DNA of 64,000 nt from the NCBI RefSeq assembly GCF_008807415.1, contig NZ_CP043626.1, positions 558,001 through 622,000 of the forward strand. The letters run 5' to 3'. Both the position numbers and the translations under genes were made by a program. Below the pieces are notes generated by a model. That model searched no databases. It was given only the letters and a program-made list of their open reading frames with translations, and had not been told where the DNA came from. Source of the stretch: Pseudomonas denitrificans (nom. rej.) (GTDB lineage Bacteria > Pseudomonadota > Gammaproteobacteria > Pseudomonadales > Pseudomonadaceae). How positions within the stretch are numbered: position 1 is the first letter of the stretch; each line of letters begins with the position of its first letter. Shown piece by piece: positions 33,583 through 44,117 of the stretch.

Positions 33583-35238
33583 TCAGTCCAGCCCGCTGAC
33601 TTCCAGCTCCTTCGGATACTCCACGCTGAACTTGAAGGTGGTGCTGCGTTTCTCGCCCGGCTTCAGTTGCCAGTCCCACAGCAGCTTGCCGTCGTCCTCG
33701 CGGGTCGCGGACTGGTCTTCGGGCGCCAGCAGGGCCACCTTGATCTGCTCGTTGCGCGAGACCGGCAACTGGTCCTTGAACTGCAGGCGCTGCTCCGTCT
33801 TGTGGTTGTTCTGCGCGTCGATGCGGAACTCGTAGGTGACGCGCTTGCGGCCGCCGGTGAGGCCGGTGTAGTCGGTGTAGCGGTTGACCAGCTTGCGTTT
33901 GATCGACATCGCCTCGTCGCCGCCCAGGGCCAGCTCGAAGGTCTCGCCCGGCATCACTGCACGCAGCTGGCCGCTGGCGACGAAGGTGTTGCCCAGGTAG
34001 GTGTTGAGTGTGCCCGGCAGCAGCGGATAGTCGCTGGCGTTGCGGGTGTCGGCCTGCAGGTAGGCGGCTTCGCGCAGCGACGGCGTGGCCAGGTAGCGGA
34101 AGGTCGCCGGCAGCTTGAACTGGGCGATGGAGACCTTCTGCGAGCTGCCGTCGCTGTTCAGTGTGGCACGGGTCGGGATATGGAAGGAGGCGCTGGTGGT
34201 GGCGCCACTGACTTCGGCGACCGCGACCGGCATCTCTTCCAGCGAACCGGCAACGGCCATCTCGTCGGCGGCGAAGCGCTGGGCCTTCTTCGCCTCCAGC
34301 GCCATCATCGGCGCGGCTGGCGCCGGGGCGGGGCGGGCGGCCATCACCGTGCGCGGGTCGAAGGTATCGACGAACCACGGCGAGAGTGCCGGTACGCTGC
34401 TGCCCAGATTGGGGCGGGCGGTGGACAGGGTAAGGTCGACGTCGGTCCAGTCTTCGCCGCTGCTCTGCCGGACGATGCCCTGGTAGGTCATCTCGATCTG
34501 CTCTTCGCCATCGCGCAGGCGGGCGTCGTAGGCCGGGCGCCAGGAGGCGTCATACAGCGTGTAGCTGAGCTGCAGTTGGACCTGCGCGTGCTTCTCCAGC
34601 GCTACGCGCAGGATCGCGCGCTTGTAGTGGGTGCCGTCGCCAGCCAGGTGGCTGCGCTGGTTCTCCAGCTCCTGCTTGCGCTGCTGCAACTCCTCGCCCT
34701 GCTGGTCGAGCTTGCGCTGCTCGTCGAGGATGCGGCCGAGGTTGCCCTCGCTCATCTGCAGCAGGTTCTTCAGTTCTTCGATGCTCGGCAGTGCCTGGTT
34801 CTTGCCCGGCTTGGTGCTGCTGGCCTGGATGTCGGCGAGAAACTGCTTCTGGTTCTCCAGCACGCTGCCTCGGTCGCTGATCTCACGCTCCTGCCGCTCG
34901 ATGTCGCGCAGTTGTGCGTCCAGTTGTTGCAAGCGGTTGTCCGCGGAGGGCGGCGACACCTGCGGCGCGCTGCTGACATCGAGCAGGGTCGCGGCGGCGC
35001 TGGCGCTGAGCGAGGCCTGCAGGCTGTTGTCGTCGATGCGCAGGGGCAACTGCTCCAGGGCGATTTCATGCTGGCCGGCCGGTAATTGCAGGGTGGCGGT
35101 GCGGGTGACGATGGCGCGGTCGGTGTAGACGGTGACCGCGCTGATTCGGCTGTCGGCCACCTGCGGTGCGGCCAGCAGCGAAGGGCTGGCCAGCGCGCCG
35201 GCCATGGCGAGGATCAGTGGGTGGAATCGAAAGGGCAT
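33583..35238 (-). CDS. muiA: DUF4139/MuiA-family protein
   Basis: 551-aa protein with signal peptide (about 1-24, ending LLA), a DUF4140 N-terminal strand-rich domain (TVYTDRAIVTRTATLQLPAG), a coiled coil (about 100-200, rich in Gln, Glu and Leu) and a DUF4139 C-terminal domain (DASWRPAYDARLRDGEEQIE ... KLVNRYTDYTGLTGGRKRV). It probably resides in the periplasm or envelope. From memory P. aeruginosa PA1494 (MuiA, mucoidy inhibitor) reduces alginate overproduction and swarming; the biochemical role is unknown. The ATG at 35238 has GAGG about 7 bases ahead; the frame is open far upstream, but that part is out-of-frame shadow of the channel gene. Confidence 0.85.
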   Translation of the reverse strand: MPFRFHPLILAMAGALASPSLLAAPQVADSRISAVTVYTDRAIVTRTATLQLPAGQHEIALEQLPLRIDDNSLQASLSASAAATLLDVSSAPQVSPPSADNRLQQLDAQLRDIERQEREISDRGSVLENQKQFLADIQASSTKPGKNQALPSIEELKNLLQMSEGNLGRILDEQRKLDQQGEELQQRKQELENQRSHLAGDGTHYKRAILRVALEKHAQVQLQLSYTLYDASWRPAYDARLRDGEEQIEMTYQGIVRQSSGEDWTDVDLTLSTARPNLGSSVPALSPWFVDTFDPRTVMAARPAPAPAAPMMALEAKKAQRFAADEMAVAGSLEEMPVAVAEVSGATTSASFHIPTRATLNSDGSSQKVSIAQFKLPATFRYLATPSLREAAYLQADTRNASDYPLLPGTLNTYLGNTFVASGQLRAVMPGETFELALGGDEAMSIKRKLVNRYTDYTGLTGGRKRVTYEFRIDAQNNHKTEQRLQFKDQLPVSRNEQIKVALLAPEDQSATREDDGKLLWDWQLKPGEKRSTTFKFSVEYPKELEVSGLD

Positions 35239-35384
35239 GTGCTCACCTCGCGGCCTGGAAGGCGGCCTGCACTGCGGAACGCCACCACGGCGTCCGTCCA
35301 TGCAGCGTGTGACGAAGAGGGCGGTGGAAACGGGTTGAGCACGGGGAGGCCATGCCGTCATGGACGACGAGCGGTCATCGGCCG

Positions 35385-36236
35385 TCAGCGTTGGGTGGCG
35401 TCGTCCGCTCGAGGAAACAGCGGGTTTCCGCAGCGCGAGCAGAACGCCGCCTCGGCCTCGTGGCTGGCCTTGGCGCAGGCGGGGCAAGGCTTGTCCAGCG
35501 CGCCCGCTGGGCGTTCCTGGCGCATGGCGTAGTGCAGTTCGGCGCTGAAGATGCCGGTGGGTACGGCGATGATCGAGTAGCCGGTGAGCATCACCAGGCT
35601 GGCGATGGCCTGGCCCAGCGGCGTCTTCGGCGTGATGTCGCCGAAGCCCACGGTGGTGAGGGTGACGATGGCCCAGTAGATACCTCGCGGGATGCTGGTG
35701 AAGCCGTGCTCGGGGCCTTCGACCACGTACATGAGCGAGCCGAACACCGTCACCAGGCTCATCACCGAGACGAAGAACACCGTGATCTTCTGCCGGCTGC
35801 CGCGCAGCGCGGTGAGCAGGAAGTCGGCCTGGCGCAGGTACTGGCGCAGCTTGAGGATGCGGAAGATGCGCAGCACGCGGATCACCCGTACCGCCAGCAG
35901 GTACTGCGCGTCGGGATAGAAGATGGCGATCACTCCCGGCAGCACTGCCAGCAGGTCGACCAGCCCGTAGAAGCTCAGCGCGTAGCGCAGCGGTTTGGGC
36001 GAGCAGTACAGGCGCAGCAGGTATTCGATGAGGAAGAGGCCGTTGATCACCCACTCGATGTCGCTGAGCAGGCCGCCGTAGGCGTGGCTGATGTCGTCGA
36101 CGCTGTCGAGGATCACTACCAGCAGGCTGGCGAGGATGACTATCAGCAGCGCACTGTCGAAGCGCCGGCCGGCAATGGTGTCGGACTGGAAGATGACGAC
36201 GTAGAGACGCTGGCGCCAGCTGGGTGAGTCGGCCAT
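35385..36236 (-). CDS. Voltage-gated-type K+ channel with C-terminal zinc ribbon
   Basis: Six-helix ion channel in the inner membrane, 283 aa. The S4 segment has regularly spaced Arg (RVIRVLRIFRILKLRQYL), and the selectivity filter is TLTTVGFGDITP, a K+-selective sequence. S5-S6 flank it. Unusually the cytoplasmic tail ends in a four-Cys zinc ribbon, CPACAKASHE ... CSRCGNPLF (about 256-280). Start ATG at 36236 (MADSPSWRQRLYVV) was chosen; a GTG 12 bases upstream is possible. It would set membrane potential; from memory PAO1 has an equivalent K+ channel next to muiA. Confidence 0.88.
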   Translation of the reverse strand: MADSPSWRQRLYVVIFQSDTIAGRRFDSALLIVILASLLVVILDSVDDISHAYGGLLSDIEWVINGLFLIEYLLRLYCSPKPLRYALSFYGLVDLLAVLPGVIAIFYPDAQYLLAVRVIRVLRIFRILKLRQYLRQADFLLTALRGSRQKITVFFVSVMSLVTVFGSLMYVVEGPEHGFTSIPRGIYWAIVTLTTVGFGDITPKTPLGQAIASLVMLTGYSIIAVPTGIFSAELHYAMRQERPAGALDKPCPACAKASHEAEAAFCSRCGNPLFPRADDATQR

Positions 36237-36325
36237 GGGGGAATCCACGGAAGGGATTCAGACACCTTAGCCGAGATGCACCGGGGCGGCCGCAGCCGCC
36301 CCGGTTCACATCCGGGAAAGCAGGT

Positions 36326-37570
36326 TCAGGCGCGCTCGCCTTCCTGCGGCTCGTCCACGTCGCCTTCGGCGATGCACGCCGCGGCGGTGAACAGCACGTC
36401 GGTGGAGGAGTTCAGCGCGGTCTCGGCCGAATCCTGGAGGATGCCGATGATGAAGCCGACCGCCACCACCTGCATCGCCACTTCGCTGGAGATGCCGAAC
36501 AGGCCGCAGGCCAGCGGGATCAGCAGCAGCGAGCCGCCGGCCACGCCGGAGGCGCCACAGGCGCAGACCGAGGCGACCACGCTGAGCAGGATGGCGGTGG
36601 GCAGGTCGACCGCGATGCCGAGGGTATGCACCGCCGCCAGGGTCAGCACGCTGATGGTGATTGCCGCGCCGGCCATGTTGATGGTCGCGCCCAGCGGGAT
36701 TGACACCGAGTAGGTGTCCTCGTGCAGGCCCAGGCGTTCACAGAGTTGCAGGTTGACCGGGATGTTGGCCGCCGAGCTGCGGGTGAAGAAAGCGGTGATG
36801 CCGCTCTCGCGCAGGCACAGCAGGACCAGCGGGTAGGGGTTGCGGCGGATCTTGGCGAAGACGATCAGCGGGTTGACCACCAGCGCCACGAACAGCATGC
36901 AGCCCAGCAGCACGGCCAGCAGGTGCAGGTAGCCCAGCAGTGCATCGAAGCCGGATTCGGCGATGGTGCCGGCCACCAGGCCGAAGATGCCCAGCGGGGC
37001 GAAGGCGATCACCACGCGGACGATCAGGGTCACGCCGCCCGCCATGTCATCGAGCAGGTCGCGGGTGCTCTGGCGCGCGTGGCGCAGGGCGATGCCCAGA
37101 CCGATGGCCCAGGCCAGGATGGCGATGAAGTCCGCCTCCAGCAGCGCCTTCACCGGGTTGGTGGTGACACTGAACAGCAGCGAGCGCATGACTTCGCCGA
37201 TACCGCCGGGCGGCGCCAGTTCGCTGGTGGGGGCGCTGAGCACCAGGGTCGAGGGGAAGGTGAAGCTGGCGATCACCGCGACCACGGCAGCCGAGAAGGT
37301 GCCAATCAGGTACAGCAGCAGGATCGGCCGGATGTGGGTGCGCTGGCCTTGCTTGTGGTTGGCGATGGAGGCCATCACCAGCACCAGGACGAGCACTGGC
37401 GCCACGGCCTTCAGGGCGGAAATGAACAGCTTGCCGAGCAGGCTGACCGCCGCCGCGCCCTGCGGCCAGAGTACGGCGAGGGCGATGCCGCAGAGCATGC
37501 CGATGAAGATCCGCAGGACCAGGCTGGTGCCCTTGAGGCGCTGCAGGAGGGTGGGAGTTGGAAGCGTCAT
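36326..37570 (-). CDS. sstT: Na+/serine-threonine symporter SstT
   Basis: DAACS-family importer of L-serine and L-threonine with Na+, 414 aa. Family segments: the [20 protein letters not shown] region, the serine-rich [37 protein letters not shown] and the terminal [20 protein letters not shown], all typical of SstT rather than DctA/GltP. Nine helices are expected. It is expressed leftward; the next gene left is the K+ channel 89 bp away. The gene has a weak Shine-Dalgarno. No regulator site was recognised. Confidence 0.92.
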   Translation of the reverse strand: MTLPTPTLLQRLKGTSLVLRIFIGMLCGIALAVLWPQGAAAVSLLGKLFISALKAVAPVLVLVLVMASIANHKQGQRTHIRPILLLYLIGTFSAAVVAVIASFTFPSTLVLSAPTSELAPPGGIGEVMRSLLFSVTTNPVKALLEADFIAILAWAIGLGIALRHARQSTRDLLDDMAGGVTLIVRVVIAFAPLGIFGLVAGTIAESGFDALLGYLHLLAVLLGCMLFVALVVNPLIVFAKIRRNPYPLVLLCLRESGITAFFTRSSAANIPVNLQLCERLGLHEDTYSVSIPLGATINMAGAAITISVLTLAAVHTLGIAVDLPTAILLSVVASVCACGASGVAGGSLLLIPLACGLFGISSEVAMQVVAVGFIIGILQDSAETALNSSTDVLFTAAACIAEGDVDEPQEGERA

Positions 37571-37787
37571 GACGTCTTTCGCTGCTGGAAGTGGGATCGC
37601 CCCGGCGGGCCGGGTGCGAAAGGTCGCGGATTATGCCGTCTGATGCCGGGAAATGCGCGGTTACCCGTCGATTGATCGGTCAGGCTTTGCTTCGGCAGGT
37701 GTCAGGTCGCAGTCTGGACGGGCGCGAGCGGACCGGCATTGATCCATGCCGGTCGTGTCGGCAATTCCCGAGGAACCAGCCGGTGGG

Positions 37788-38624
37788 TCAGCCGAGGTCG
37801 GCGAAGGCTTCCGGGTCCAGGTCGATGCCGGCGACCCGCTGTACGGCGCCGCGCATGGTCACCTGGAAGTCGTCTTCGACGCGGATTTTCAGCAGGCCGC
37901 CGGCCAGGTGCAGGTCGATGTGCCCGTCACGCAGGCCGAGCCGGCGCGCCACCGCAGCGGCGGCGCAGCTGCTGGTGCCCGAGGACAGCGTGTAGCCGGC
38001 GCCGCGCTCCCAGATTTCCACGCGCAGCGCATCGCGGGATAGCCACTGGACGAACTGCACGTTGGTGCGGCGGGGGAACAGCGGGTGGTTTTCCAGCAGC
38101 GGGCCGAGGCGGCAGGCCAGCTCGCGGCTGGTCTGTTCGACGAACACCACGCAGTGCGGGTTGCCCATGGAGACGGCGTTGATCTTCAGCGCCACGCCGT
38201 CGACTTCCAGCGCAAAGTCCAGCGCCTCGGGAGCATCGATCAGCACCGGGATCTTCGCGCAGGCGAACTCGGCGCGCCCCATGGACACCTCCACGGTGCG
38301 GCCCTCGTCGGACACCTGGCTGGTGACGGTGCCGCCGGCGGTGACGATGTCGAACGGCTGCCCGGCGACCAGCCCGCAGTCCCACAGGTAGCGGGAGAAG
38401 ATGCGCAGGCCGTTGCCGCTTTTCTCCGCCTCGGAGCCGTCGGGGTTGAGGATGCGCAGGCCAAAGGCGGCGTCGCTGTGGTTCGCCACCAGGATGCCGT
38501 CGGAGCCGATGCCGTGGTGGCGGTCGCAGACGCGGCCGATCTGCGCAGCGGTCAGGGCAAAAGGTGCGTCGCTGGCATAGACGAGGTAGTCGTTGCCCAG
38601 GGCCTGGTATTTCACGAAGTTCAT
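37788..38624 (-). CDS. Diaminopimelate-epimerase-like protein without catalytic cysteines
   Basis: DapF-fold protein, 278 aa, with the two symmetrical halves. Substrate-binding residues of DapF are mostly kept: Asn in ALGNDYLVY, Asn in NPDGSEAEK, Asn in MGNPHCVV, RTNVQF, and Glu in WERGAGYT. Both catalytic Cys are Ser: S69 in EKSGNG (normally QCGNG) and S215 in LSSGTSSC (normally ACGTGAC). The conserved Gln of GVGFDQ is Gly (GIGSDG). True cofactor-free epimerisation by two thiols is therefore unlikely, and this is presumably a paralogue with another role; the genome's real dapF should be elsewhere. It is 33 bp from the urea transporter gene upstream and may be cotranscribed with it. Confidence 0.85.
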   Translation of the reverse strand: MNFVKYQALGNDYLVYASDAPFALTAAQIGRVCDRHHGIGSDGILVANHSDAAFGLRILNPDGSEAEKSGNGLRIFSRYLWDCGLVAGQPFDIVTAGGTVTSQVSDEGRTVEVSMGRAEFACAKIPVLIDAPEALDFALEVDGVALKINAVSMGNPHCVVFVEQTSRELACRLGPLLENHPLFPRRTNVQFVQWLSRDALRVEIWERGAGYTLSSGTSSCAAAAVARRLGLRDGHIDLHLAGGLLKIRVEDDFQVTMRGAVQRVAGIDLDPEAFADLG

Positions 38625-38657
38625 CGGTGCGATCCGTCGCCGGAAGAAGGCTCCTGA

Positions 38658-39575
38658 CTATACACGCGGGCCGCTGTTTTCCCTTCGCGGATCGTGCAGC
38701 AGCGCTTCCAGCGCGCGCTGGCCGAGGATCACCAGCCAGCAGGCGAGGATGAACGGCGCGGTGAACGCGGGCAGGCCGACGAGGGCGAAGCCGGGTTGCA
38801 GCAGCACCGCCAGGACGATGCCGCACAGCGGCGCCAGCGGGCTGCGGAAACGCAGCGACAGGGCGATACCGGCCAGCGCGCCGTTCAAGCCGAGCAGGCC
38901 GGCCTGCGCCGAGGCGGCCGGCAGGTCGAACAGCGGCGCCATGGCCAGCGCACCGGCGGCGCCGGCCAGTGCCCAGAACGCGGCGCGACGCTCCACCAGC
39001 AGCAGGCTGAGTGCGATGGTCAGGCCGGCCAGTGGTTCACCGAGGAAGATCACTTCGCCGAAGCCCAGTGCGGTCGAATCCAGCAGCGGATTGGCTGCAC
39101 CGCAGGACAGGCAGGCGACGCCGCTGGCCGGCGCGAAACCGAGCGCCTTGCCCAGCGCCACCGAGACCCAGCCCAGCAGCACGAAGGCCGAGGTGTAGGC
39201 CGGCAGGCCGAAGCGCCGGCGCGACTGGCGCAGCAGCACGGCCTGCACGGCGACGCTGGTGAGGATGGCGGCAACGGTCAGCATCACCAGCCCCAGCGAC
39301 CACTGGAACTGGAAGGGCAGCAGCAGGCCGATGAGGATCGGGTTGTAGTCGTGCAGGCCGGCGTCGATGTCCGCCTGCGGCTCGCGCACGAAGCGCGCGG
39401 TGAGCGGGCCGAGCAGTGCGCCGAGCAGGGCACCGGGCAGCAGTTGCGGCGCGGACCAGGCGATGGTCAGCAGCAGGATCAGGCCGAAGCGGGCGTCGGC
39501 CTGCAGGTAGATCTGGCCGAAGCCGATCAGCCGGTTGGGGAGGAGTCGTTTCTGCGAGAAGAGAGTCAGGGGCAT
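38658..39575 (-). CDS. Urea transporter (UT family)
   Basis: Inner-membrane urea channel of the PF03253 type, 305 aa, with the internal duplication usual in UT proteins. The family segments GFGQIYLQADARFGLILLL, DYNPILIGLLLPFQF, FLGEPLAGLTIALSLLLVE and GLNGALAGIALSLRF are visible, with pore-lining repeats near NPI and NGAL. No urease or urea-catabolic gene is close. The ATG at 39575 starts the homology; the open frame continues upstream without similarity. No strong ribosome site. It ends with TAG 33 bp before the DapF-like gene. Confidence 0.85.
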   Translation of the reverse strand: MPLTLFSQKRLLPNRLIGFGQIYLQADARFGLILLLTIAWSAPQLLPGALLGALLGPLTARFVREPQADIDAGLHDYNPILIGLLLPFQFQWSLGLVMLTVAAILTSVAVQAVLLRQSRRRFGLPAYTSAFVLLGWVSVALGKALGFAPASGVACLSCGAANPLLDSTALGFGEVIFLGEPLAGLTIALSLLLVERRAAFWALAGAAGALAMAPLFDLPAASAQAGLLGLNGALAGIALSLRFRSPLAPLCGIVLAVLLQPGFALVGLPAFTAPFILACWLVILGQRALEALLHDPRRENSGPRV

Positions 39576-40151
39576 CTTGGTTCTGGGCAGTTGGAAGTGA
39601 CTCCGCAGCGCCTCGTTGGGTGTGGGGCATCGAGGCCCCATCGGCGGGCGCTGCGTGAGAATCTTGTGACGCCGCCATACGGGGCTGCGCCACGGGTCTG
39701 GAAAAAGAAAAGAGGCTGCCGGCGGGATCACCGCAGGCAACCTCGAAATTCCATGGCCAGCATTGGGAGTTGCTGCGTGGGGGCCATGGACCGACAAGCA
39801 TTCGGTACGCATGTTGCTGGTGCGCAAGCACTCAGAACAAAGGTCAATCCCGGACGGACGGGGACGCGGCCCCGTATTCCCGGCCCCGTCCGTCCGGGAG
39901 TGACTCGGTGCGGAGGCACGCGCTTGGGCGTGGCTCCTGAACTTGGTGTTTCTGCTGTCAGCCTGCTTTCCCTCACCCCAGCCCTCTCCCAGAGGGAGAG
40001 GGGGCCGTTCGGCGTGGCTTTCAGTCCGGTGCTGCCCGATAGCATCTGGCCGCACCATGGTTTCAAGGAGCGCCACTCTGGCCGGCGACTCCGATCAGCT
40101 CCCTCTCCCGCTTGCGGGAGAGGGTTGGGGAGAGGGGCTTTCAGCCGTGCA
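39576..40151. repeat. 576-bp gap with a long inverted repeat and REP pair
   Basis: Upstream of the urea transporter. CCCGGACGGACGGGG (39849-39863) pairs perfectly over 15 bp with CCCCGTCCGTCCGGG (39884-39898), with GGCCCCG repeated inside the loop. REP-type copies follow at 39970-40005 (CCCTCACCCCAGCCCTCT) and 40101-40137 (reverse orientation). No gene-like frame is seen; the transporter promoter must lie near the left end. Confidence 0.75.
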
Positions 40152-41578
40152 TCAAACTTCCAGTGCCGGCGCCACCGTCTCGATCCGCAGCATGTTGGTG
40201 CTGCCCGGCTGGCCGAAGGGCACGCCGGCGGTGATCACCACGGTGTCGCCACGGCGCGCCATGCGCTGGGCCAGGGCGATGTCCAGGGCGGTGGAGCAGA
40301 TCTCGTCGACGTGGGCGAGCTGCGCGTTGACCACCGAGTGGACGCCCCAGGCCACGGTCAGGCGGCGGGCGGACTTGAGTTGCGGCGTCAGGCTGAGGAT
40401 CGGTGCCTTGGGCCGCTCGCGGGAAGCGCGCAGGGTCGAGGCACCGGACTCGGTGTAGTTCACCAGCACCGCCACCGGCAGGATGCGGCTGATCCGGCGG
40501 ATCGCGCAGCTGATGGCGTCGGAGACGGTGGCGTCCGGTTCCGGGCGGTTGATTTCCAGCGTGGCCTGGTAGTCCGGCTCGGCTTCGACCTGGCGGATGA
40601 TCTTCGCCATCATCTCCACCGCTTCACGCGGGTACTGGCCCGAGGCGCTCTCGGCGCTGAGCATCACGCAGTCGGCGCCTTCGCTGACGGCGTTGGCGAC
40701 GTCGGTCACCTCGGCGCGGGTCGGCGCCGGGGAGAAACGCATGGATTCGAGCATTTGGGTTGCGACCACCACCGGGCGGCCGAGCTGGCGGCAGACCTGG
40801 ATGATGCGCTTCTGGATGCCCGGCACGCTCTCGGCCGGCATCTCCACGCCCAGGTCGCCACGGGCAACCATGATCGCGTCGGACAGCCTGGCGATAGCTT
40901 CGATGGACTGCACCGCCGAGGGCTTCTCGATCTTGGCCATGAGGAAGGCCTTGTCGCCGATCAGCTCGCGGGCTTCCACGATGTCTTCGGGGCGCTGCAC
41001 GAAGGACAGGGCGACCCAGTCCACGCCCAGCTCCAGGCCGAAGGTCAGGTCGCGGCGGTCCTTGGCGGTCAGCGGGCTGAGCTTGAGCACCGCTTCGGGG
41101 ACGTTGACGCCCTTGCGGTCGGACAGCTCGCCGCTGTTCATCACGCGGGTCTCGATGGCGTCGCTATGGGCGTTGAGTACCTGCAGGCGAATCTTGCCGT
41201 CGTCCAGCAGCAGGCTCATGCCCGGCTCCAGCGCCTGGATGATTTCCGGGTGGGGCAGGGTGACGCGCTTGTCGTCGCCCGGTGCGTCGTTCAGGTCGAG
41301 GGTGAAGGTCTGGCCCTTCTGCAGCTGGACCGCACCGTCGGCGAAACGACCCACGCGCAGCTTCGGCCCTTGCAGGTCCATGAGGATGCCGATGGGGTAG
41401 TTCAGTTCGGCTTCCACTTCGCGCACCCAGGCGAAACGCTGGGCGTGGTCGTCGTATTCGCCGTGGCTGAAGTTCAGGCGGAACAGGTTGGCGCCGGCTT
41501 CCACCAGGGCGCGGATGTCGTCGCGGCTTTTGATCGCCGGGCCCAGGGTGGCGAGGATCTTTACTTTTTTATCCGGAG

Positions 41579-41582
<4 letters not shown>
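40152..41582 (-). CDS. pyk: Pyruvate kinase
   Basis: Transfers phosphate from phosphoenolpyruvate to ADP, giving pyruvate and ATP. At 476 aa it has the standard barrel: KILATLGPAIKSRDDIRALV, NFSHGEYDDH (K+/Mg2+ site), the active-site Lys loop FLMAKIEKPSAVQSIEAI, and MVARGDLGVEMP (metal Glu/Asp), with the C-terminal domain ending LRIETVAPALEV. The short allosteric C-domain matches PykF-type enzymes of Pseudomonas (from memory PA1498). It overlaps the glycerate kinase gene by ATGA, so its product follows directly: glycerate to phosphoglycerate, then on to PEP and pyruvate. It is the last gene of the gcl unit. Confidence 0.95.
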
Positions 41583-42850
<1,268 letters not shown>

Positions 42851-43157
42851 GACAGGCTCCGATGATTCTTGTTGTGGTGTTCCATGGCTCAGGCTTCTGT
42901 CTTGCAGAAGGCTCAGCGATGGAATCGAACACCCCGGCCGGCGAGGCCGTATTCCCTACGGCCGGGTGTTCGAGTCGCTTTGCAGCGTGGCGGGCGAGGC
43001 CACTCCCATAACTTCGCCCGTCACTTTGCTCTGTCTGGCGTTATCCGCCGTACAACTTGCTCTTCGTAGGATGGCGTGGAGCGAAGCGATACCCATCGAT
43101 CCCGGTACCGCTGAATGATGGGTATCGCAAGCGCCACCCATCCTACGAATGCCTTTC
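42851..43157. other. 307-bp gap between ttuD and glxR
   Basis: It contains a GGCCGG hairpin near 42930-42965 and a large REP-type inverted repeat at 43064-43148. No gene. The REP lies directly behind glxR and may stabilise the upstream mRNA. Confidence 0.6.
43064..43148. repeat. Large REP-type inverted repeat
   Basis: TTCGTAGGATGGCGTGGAGC at the left pairs with the CGCCACCCATCCTACGAA end at the right; the inner arms GCGATACCCAT and ATGGGTATCGC also pair. It is the full-length version of the single copies at 7549-7586 and 47661-47691. Confidence 0.85.
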
Positions 43158-44048
43158 TCAATCCTTGCGGATGGAGAAGTTGGCCATGTGCTCCAGGCCC
43201 TTGATCAGGCCGGAGTGGTCCCAGTTGCTGCCGCCGATGGCCGCGCAGGTGCTGAACACCTGTTGGGCGTTGGCGGTGTTGGGCAGGTTCAGGCCCAGTT
43301 CGCGAGCACCGGCCAGGGCCAGGTTGAGGTCCTTCTGGTGCAGGCTGATGCGGAAGCCCGGATCGAAGGTGCCCTTGACCATGCGGTCGCCGTGCACTTC
43401 GAGAATGCGCGAGGAGGCGAAGCCGCCCATCAGCGCTTCACGTACCTTGGCCGGGTCGGCGCCATTCTTCGCAGCGAACAGCAGGGCTTCGGCAACAGCC
43501 TGGATGTTCAGGGCGACGATGATCTGGTTGGCTACCTTGGCGGTCTGGCCATCGCCATTGCCGCCGACGCGGGTGATGTTCTTGCCCATGGCCTGGAACA
43601 GCGGCAGGGCGCGTTCGAAGGTGTTCGGGCAGCCGCCGACCATGATGCTCAGGGAAGCAGCCTTGGCGCCGACTTCACCGCCGGATACCGGGGCGTCCAG
43701 GTACTGCGCGCCGGTGGCCTTGATCTTCTCGGCGAAGGTCTTGGTGGCGGTGGGGGAGATCGAACTCATGTCGATCACCACCTTGTTCGGGCCCACGCCT
43801 TCGGCGATGCCGTCCTTGCGGAAAAGCACGTCTTCGACCTGCGGGGTGTCCGGGACCATCACGATGATGAACTCGGCTTCCTGGGCGACTTCCTTGGGGT
43901 TGGCCAGGCCGATGGCGCCGGCTTCGACCAGGGCCGCCGGGGCTGCGTCGTGGTGGGTGGAAACGAAGATCTGGTGACCGGCTTTCTGCAGGTTCTGCGC
44001 CATGGGCAGGCCCATGATGCCGGTGCCGATGAATCCGATTTTGGCCAT
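43158..44048 (-). CDS. glxR: Tartronate semialdehyde reductase (2-hydroxy-3-oxopropionate reductase)
   Basis: Reduces tartronate semialdehyde to D-glycerate with NAD(P)H, 296 aa. The Rossmann opening is KIGFIGTGIMGLPMAQNLQ; the 3-hydroxyisobutyrate-type signature is VIDMSSISPTATKTFAEK with YLDAPVSGGEVGA, and the catalytic Lys lies in TAKVANQIIVALNIQA. AGGAG is well placed before the ATG. Third in the order gcl-hyi-glxR, 69 bp after hyi. Known role: removal of the product of glyoxylate carboligase. Confidence 0.94.
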   Translation of the reverse strand: MAKIGFIGTGIMGLPMAQNLQKAGHQIFVSTHHDAAPAALVEAGAIGLANPKEVAQEAEFIIVMVPDTPQVEDVLFRKDGIAEGVGPNKVVIDMSSISPTATKTFAEKIKATGAQYLDAPVSGGEVGAKAASLSIMVGGCPNTFERALPLFQAMGKNITRVGGNGDGQTAKVANQIIVALNIQAVAEALLFAAKNGADPAKVREALMGGFASSRILEVHGDRMVKGTFDPGFRISLHQKDLNLALAGARELGLNLPNTANAQQVFSTCAAIGGSNWDHSGLIKGLEHMANFSIRKD

Positions 44049-44117
44049 GAGGAGTTCTCCTGGTTGTTCTTGTTAGGCTGGCTGGCGCAGTGCGTACCCA
44101 CCGCGCCGGCCGGCGAA

